DNA of 64,000 bases from Ceratothoa steindachneri (lineage: Eukaryota > Arthropoda > Malacostraca > Isopoda > Cymothoidae). This document shows, in pieces, positions 61,601 through 64,000 of this stretch. Positions within the stretch are counted from its first letter, which is position 1. Each line of letters starts with the position of its first letter. The notes beneath the pieces were generated by a model that ran no database searches, was not told the origin of the DNA, and worked only from the letters and a program-made list of their open reading frames with translations. The stretch covers positions 51,277,973 through 51,341,972 of the forward strand of contig OZ018338.1 in assembly GCA_963969495.1 (NCBI GenBank), written 5' to 3'. A program made the translations under genes and the position numbers.

Positions 61601-63280
61601 TTTGAGAGGGAATAGTGGTGCTAGTAGGCTTCTGTCCAGCGATGAACTCTGAATAAAGCACATGTTACTGCACATAACACTCAATCACTATGTAGGACTA
61701 TCGGCGTGTACACAATGCTTGGTGGGCTTGTGTTTAATAGTGTATAAGCGTGAGGGGTAGGTAGTATTAATGGCTTTGATGCACACCAATGCTATTTTGT
61801 TGGAACCAGGAAGATCCTGAATTATTAAGCAGTCATAGTATTCTAAATACTTTTGCAGCAGTAAGATGAATGACTACCAAAATTGTTGATGGCAAATCCT
61901 CTCTAAATCGTTCTTAAACACCAAATATTTCGGAACATTGTGTAAAGTTTTAAAATTCAAAATTCATCTTCTTTTCAAAACTTTAACTATTAAATTAGCG
62001 TAAACTGCATATAACTGCTGATAAAATCTTATTAAAATCAAGTGTTCAGCAACAAAAACATCCAGCCAGCACCACGATCCTTAAGATAGTACATCCAGGT
62101 TGGGTAAATTTGATTCGTTCAACAGAATCTGCCATAAATTTCACATAATCCATGGATAATTTTTCAGTATTGAGCAACTATCGTCTTACTACAAAGTAAC
62201 CGAATAGTGGCTTACTTTAATAGAATAGAAGGTATAAATATTGAAATTACTCTAATAATTGAAGATCGATTAATAACTGCCCTTGAAGGGTCATAGAATT
62301 TCGAACTCAGAGACAACACCCACCCCCTGGCAAGCCTACAATAGCGACACATGGCAACCTAATTCCTTTTGATGCCTACTAAATCTGGCAGCCACGGGAA
62401 AGACAAGATTGTCATTCATACAGCTTTAATTGCTCAAGTCAAAGTGCCAGCTTTCACATCAACCTTCAAGAAGTTATCAATCCACACGAGCTGCAAGGTG
62501 TCCTGACTTGAGTCAACTAAGAAGAATTTCAACCTGACCTTTTGATAAATAATATTAATTGAGATTGTTTTTGCATAATACCCCACTCTTATACTAACTT
62601 TTATTAAATTTGACCTTTTGAAATACAGGAAAGTGTCCTTAACACTAAATTTATATGTGCTCTGCTAACACTTTAATTAAATCATTCCATTAGTTTGCAT
62701 TATCTTAACCTGGCAATCGAGTATCAGGTAATGCATTAGAGCAGGTCGTACTCTAGAATTTTATGAAACTGGTGATGAGGGGTATTCAAATGATGAATAT
62801 TGGTGAAAAGAATAAACTTTTGGCAGAAAAGTTAAATTCTGATTGATCAAACCTAAATCAATTTGAAGTTGAAATATTTTTAGTTCTGGGTCATTTACTA
62901 TATTTTACTATTATTATAGTTACCCATAAAAGATCAAATTTACCGTTTTCTATCATCAATATATTTATATAGTCTGAAAGATATTTGTCTAAGGAAATGT
63001 TAAAATGTATTAGAGAGACATGGGCAGTAGGAAGCCTGTTAAAAATGACCCTTAATTTAGTTTGGTCTAACTCCAAAGTTGCAAGTAGCCAGTACTCATT
63101 ACTCAATGGAAGGCAATATTTCAGTAGTGCTGCCAGTTCTGGTAACTATTGTAACTGATAACTGTTTATAGAGCATTTAGATTTTATTTGAATGCTAGTA
63201 AAGTCTGTGGATAATTTTAGAATAGCATAATTATTTGGTAGAGATTATTCCTTAATCTAAGTGCCGTCTTTCCATTTGCA
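58646..63280. other. Long AT-rich intergenic or intronic stretch
   Basis: No gene, transposase or long tandem array was found in 4.6 kb. The only structure of note is a perfect hairpin at 61487-61517. If 63282 onward is an exon, this may be intron or upstream DNA. Confidence 0.5.
61487..61517. repeat. Perfect 12-bp hairpin, 7-nt loop
   Basis: TATTTAATGAAC, loop ACCAGGC, GTTCATTAAATA. No run of T or gene end nearby gives it an obvious job. Confidence 0.8.
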
Positions 63281-63304
63281 GATATACCTGCGATTAGTGC
63301 GCCA

Positions 63305-63664
63305 ATGGCAAAAATCGAGACAAGGTCTAAATCAAGTTCTCATCTGACTAATTCTGTTGGGACTGGACAAGAGCTGATGGTTTCTGAGTTACCAACAATA
63401 AGAGATAATTTAAGGTACTGCATCTACCTGAGGGAGCCAAGTGAAAATGACCGAAGAAATCATGAAGTGGACCAGCTGGTAAAAGACATGTATCAGGGCT
63501 TGACTCTTCAGTGGACCAAAGCTAATTTTCTCTTCAAACCACCTGTTTTAAATCAAAAGGTCACAATAATATCAAAGCTTAAGGAGATATGGAGGGAAGC
63601 AGTAAAAGTTTTCCTTGGTAAAGGAAATATTGAAGTAAAAGAGGTTCATTGCAAAACTAGATAA
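63305..63664 (+). CDS. Unrecognised protein, N-terminal open frame
   Basis: A 119-codon frame with balanced, non-repetitive composition, unlike the rest of the window. It starts 'MAKIETRSKSSSHL', then 'VSELPTIRDNLRYCIYLRE', 'DRRNHEVDQLVKDMY', 'LQWTKANFLFKPPVL', 'IISKLKEIWREAVKVFLGKG'. The frame is also open upstream to a polypyrimidine tract ending in CAG at 63281, so it may begin at a splice acceptor. It ends 'VHCKTR' stop, but reading one base on continues sensibly (next entry). I do not recognise the family. The alpha-helical, charged content suggests a soluble protein. It may be a host gene or an open frame of an uncharacterised repeat. Confidence 0.6.
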   Translation: MAKIETRSKSSSHLTNSVGTGQELMVSELPTIRDNLRYCIYLREPSENDRRNHEVDQLVKDMYQGLTLQWTKANFLFKPPVLNQKVTIISKLKEIWREAVKVFLGKGNIEVKEVHCKTR

Positions 63665-63917
63665 GTTATTTCATATATTGACATGCAAATGTCAAATTTA
63701 CAGTTATGGGGAATTAAGTTGTAATGGCTGTGAGACTGAAGCTAACATTAGCTGGTGTTCTAGTAAAGAGGAAAAAATACCTACTAGGGAACTGGCCTTT
63801 ATTAAAAGACAAAAGGAGAAGGTTGGAACTAAAGGTACCTTTCATATTGGAGGTCCTGATATTCCAGAGCATAATAGACAATTTAGAGCTTCAGAAAGAA
63901 AGAAAAAGATTGGATAA
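63652..63917 (+). pseudogene. Continuation of the same protein in the next frame
   Basis: In the frame one base further, without an ATG at its start, the sequence reads 'KLDKLFHILTCKCQIYSYGE', then 'LSCNGCETEANISWCSSKEE', 'KIPTRELAFIKRQKEKVGTK', 'GTFHIGGPDIPEHNRQFRAS' and 'ERKKKIG' stop. Five Cys in the pattern C-x-C-x9-C-x2-C-x10-C look like a metal-binding cluster (spacing approximate). Composition and charge continue those of 63305-63664, so a single-base insertion near 'CATTGCAAAACTAG' probably split one gene. An intron is less likely because no GT-AG pair fits neatly. Confidence 0.55.
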
Positions 63918-63961
63918 CAGAAAGAAAGAAAAAGATTGGATAACAGAAAGAAAGAGAAAAC
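63892..63961 (+). repeat. 26-bp tandem duplication within the coding region
   Basis: 'CAGAAAGAAAGAAAAAGATT' plus 'GGATAA' occurs at 63892-63917 and 63918-63943, with a partial third start at 63944. A 26-bp step changes the frame each time, and the unit itself carries the TAA that ends the protein frame. After it, one frame reads 'EKTKEESAVLAGKAA' to the window edge. Confidence 0.9.
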
Positions 63962-64000
63962 TAAGGAGGAAAGCGCTGTTTTAGCAGGAAAAGCAGCAAG

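Overview
The window looks like repeat-rich nuclear DNA from a metazoan, most plausibly an arthropod. A crustacean or chelicerate fits best, because Penelope-like elements, mariner/Tc1 elements, I/Jockey-type retrotransposons and very long (TA)n arrays occur together here. This assignment is inference; there is no rRNA, mitochondrial or clear host marker gene to settle it. The sequence is AT-rich apart from two GC-richer islands, about 30.9-37.1 kb (a retrotransposon) and 54.1-55.1 kb (unassigned). I found no intact multi-exon host gene. The only non-transposon coding candidate is a protein-like exon at the right edge (63305-63917), and it is frame-disrupted.

Layout. 0.6-1.5 kb: decayed mariner. 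2.1-3.7 kb: dispersed repeat family 'R' with a long degenerate TAGCC/TAGTA pentamer array; an inverted relative lies at 15.4-16.9 kb, and array-free copies at 56.8-57.2 and 58.1-58.6 kb. 4.2-4.9 kb: near-perfect 330-bp tandem duplication. 5.85-7.0 kb: (TA)n/(TG)n plus a Penelope-like element (PLE) remnant. 9.5-10.6 kb: 219-bp tandem duplication and a relict of the 31-37 kb retrotransposon. 12.2-12.8 kb: ~42-bp minisatellite with a perfect 34-bp palindrome. 14.6 kb: transposase fragment. 18.8-19.5 kb: second non-LTR retrotransposon remnant. 20.9-28.4 kb: a dense cluster of PLE copies, inverted repeats, a tRNA-related SINE pair, a mariner-like element inserted between TA arrays, and seven long TA arrays. 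30.1-37.1 kb: non-LTR retrotransposon on the minus strand (gag-like ORF1, AP endonuclease, reverse transcriptase, RNase H), with a second copy of its 3' tail next to it. 39.4-43.6 kb: two Tc1-like remnants. 43.8-47.7 kb: PLE tails and a PLE endonuclease remnant. 49.1-50.8 kb: mariner-like element with inverted repeats of about 210 bp. 52.6 kb: short hAT-type MITE. 57.6-58.1 kb: Tc1-like fragment between two R repeats.

The most interesting pattern runs across many of these features. The 3' tails of the PLE copies share a small hairpin followed by GAAAC or GAAAG, resembling part of a hammerhead ribozyme core. The same hairpin, with different but still complementary stems, recurs at about ten loci. 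It almost always sits upstream, on its own strand, of a long (TA)n array. In three places two such tails face outward as an inverted pair with a TA array on each outer side. This explains most of the large TA microsatellites as parts or targets of one retroelement class.
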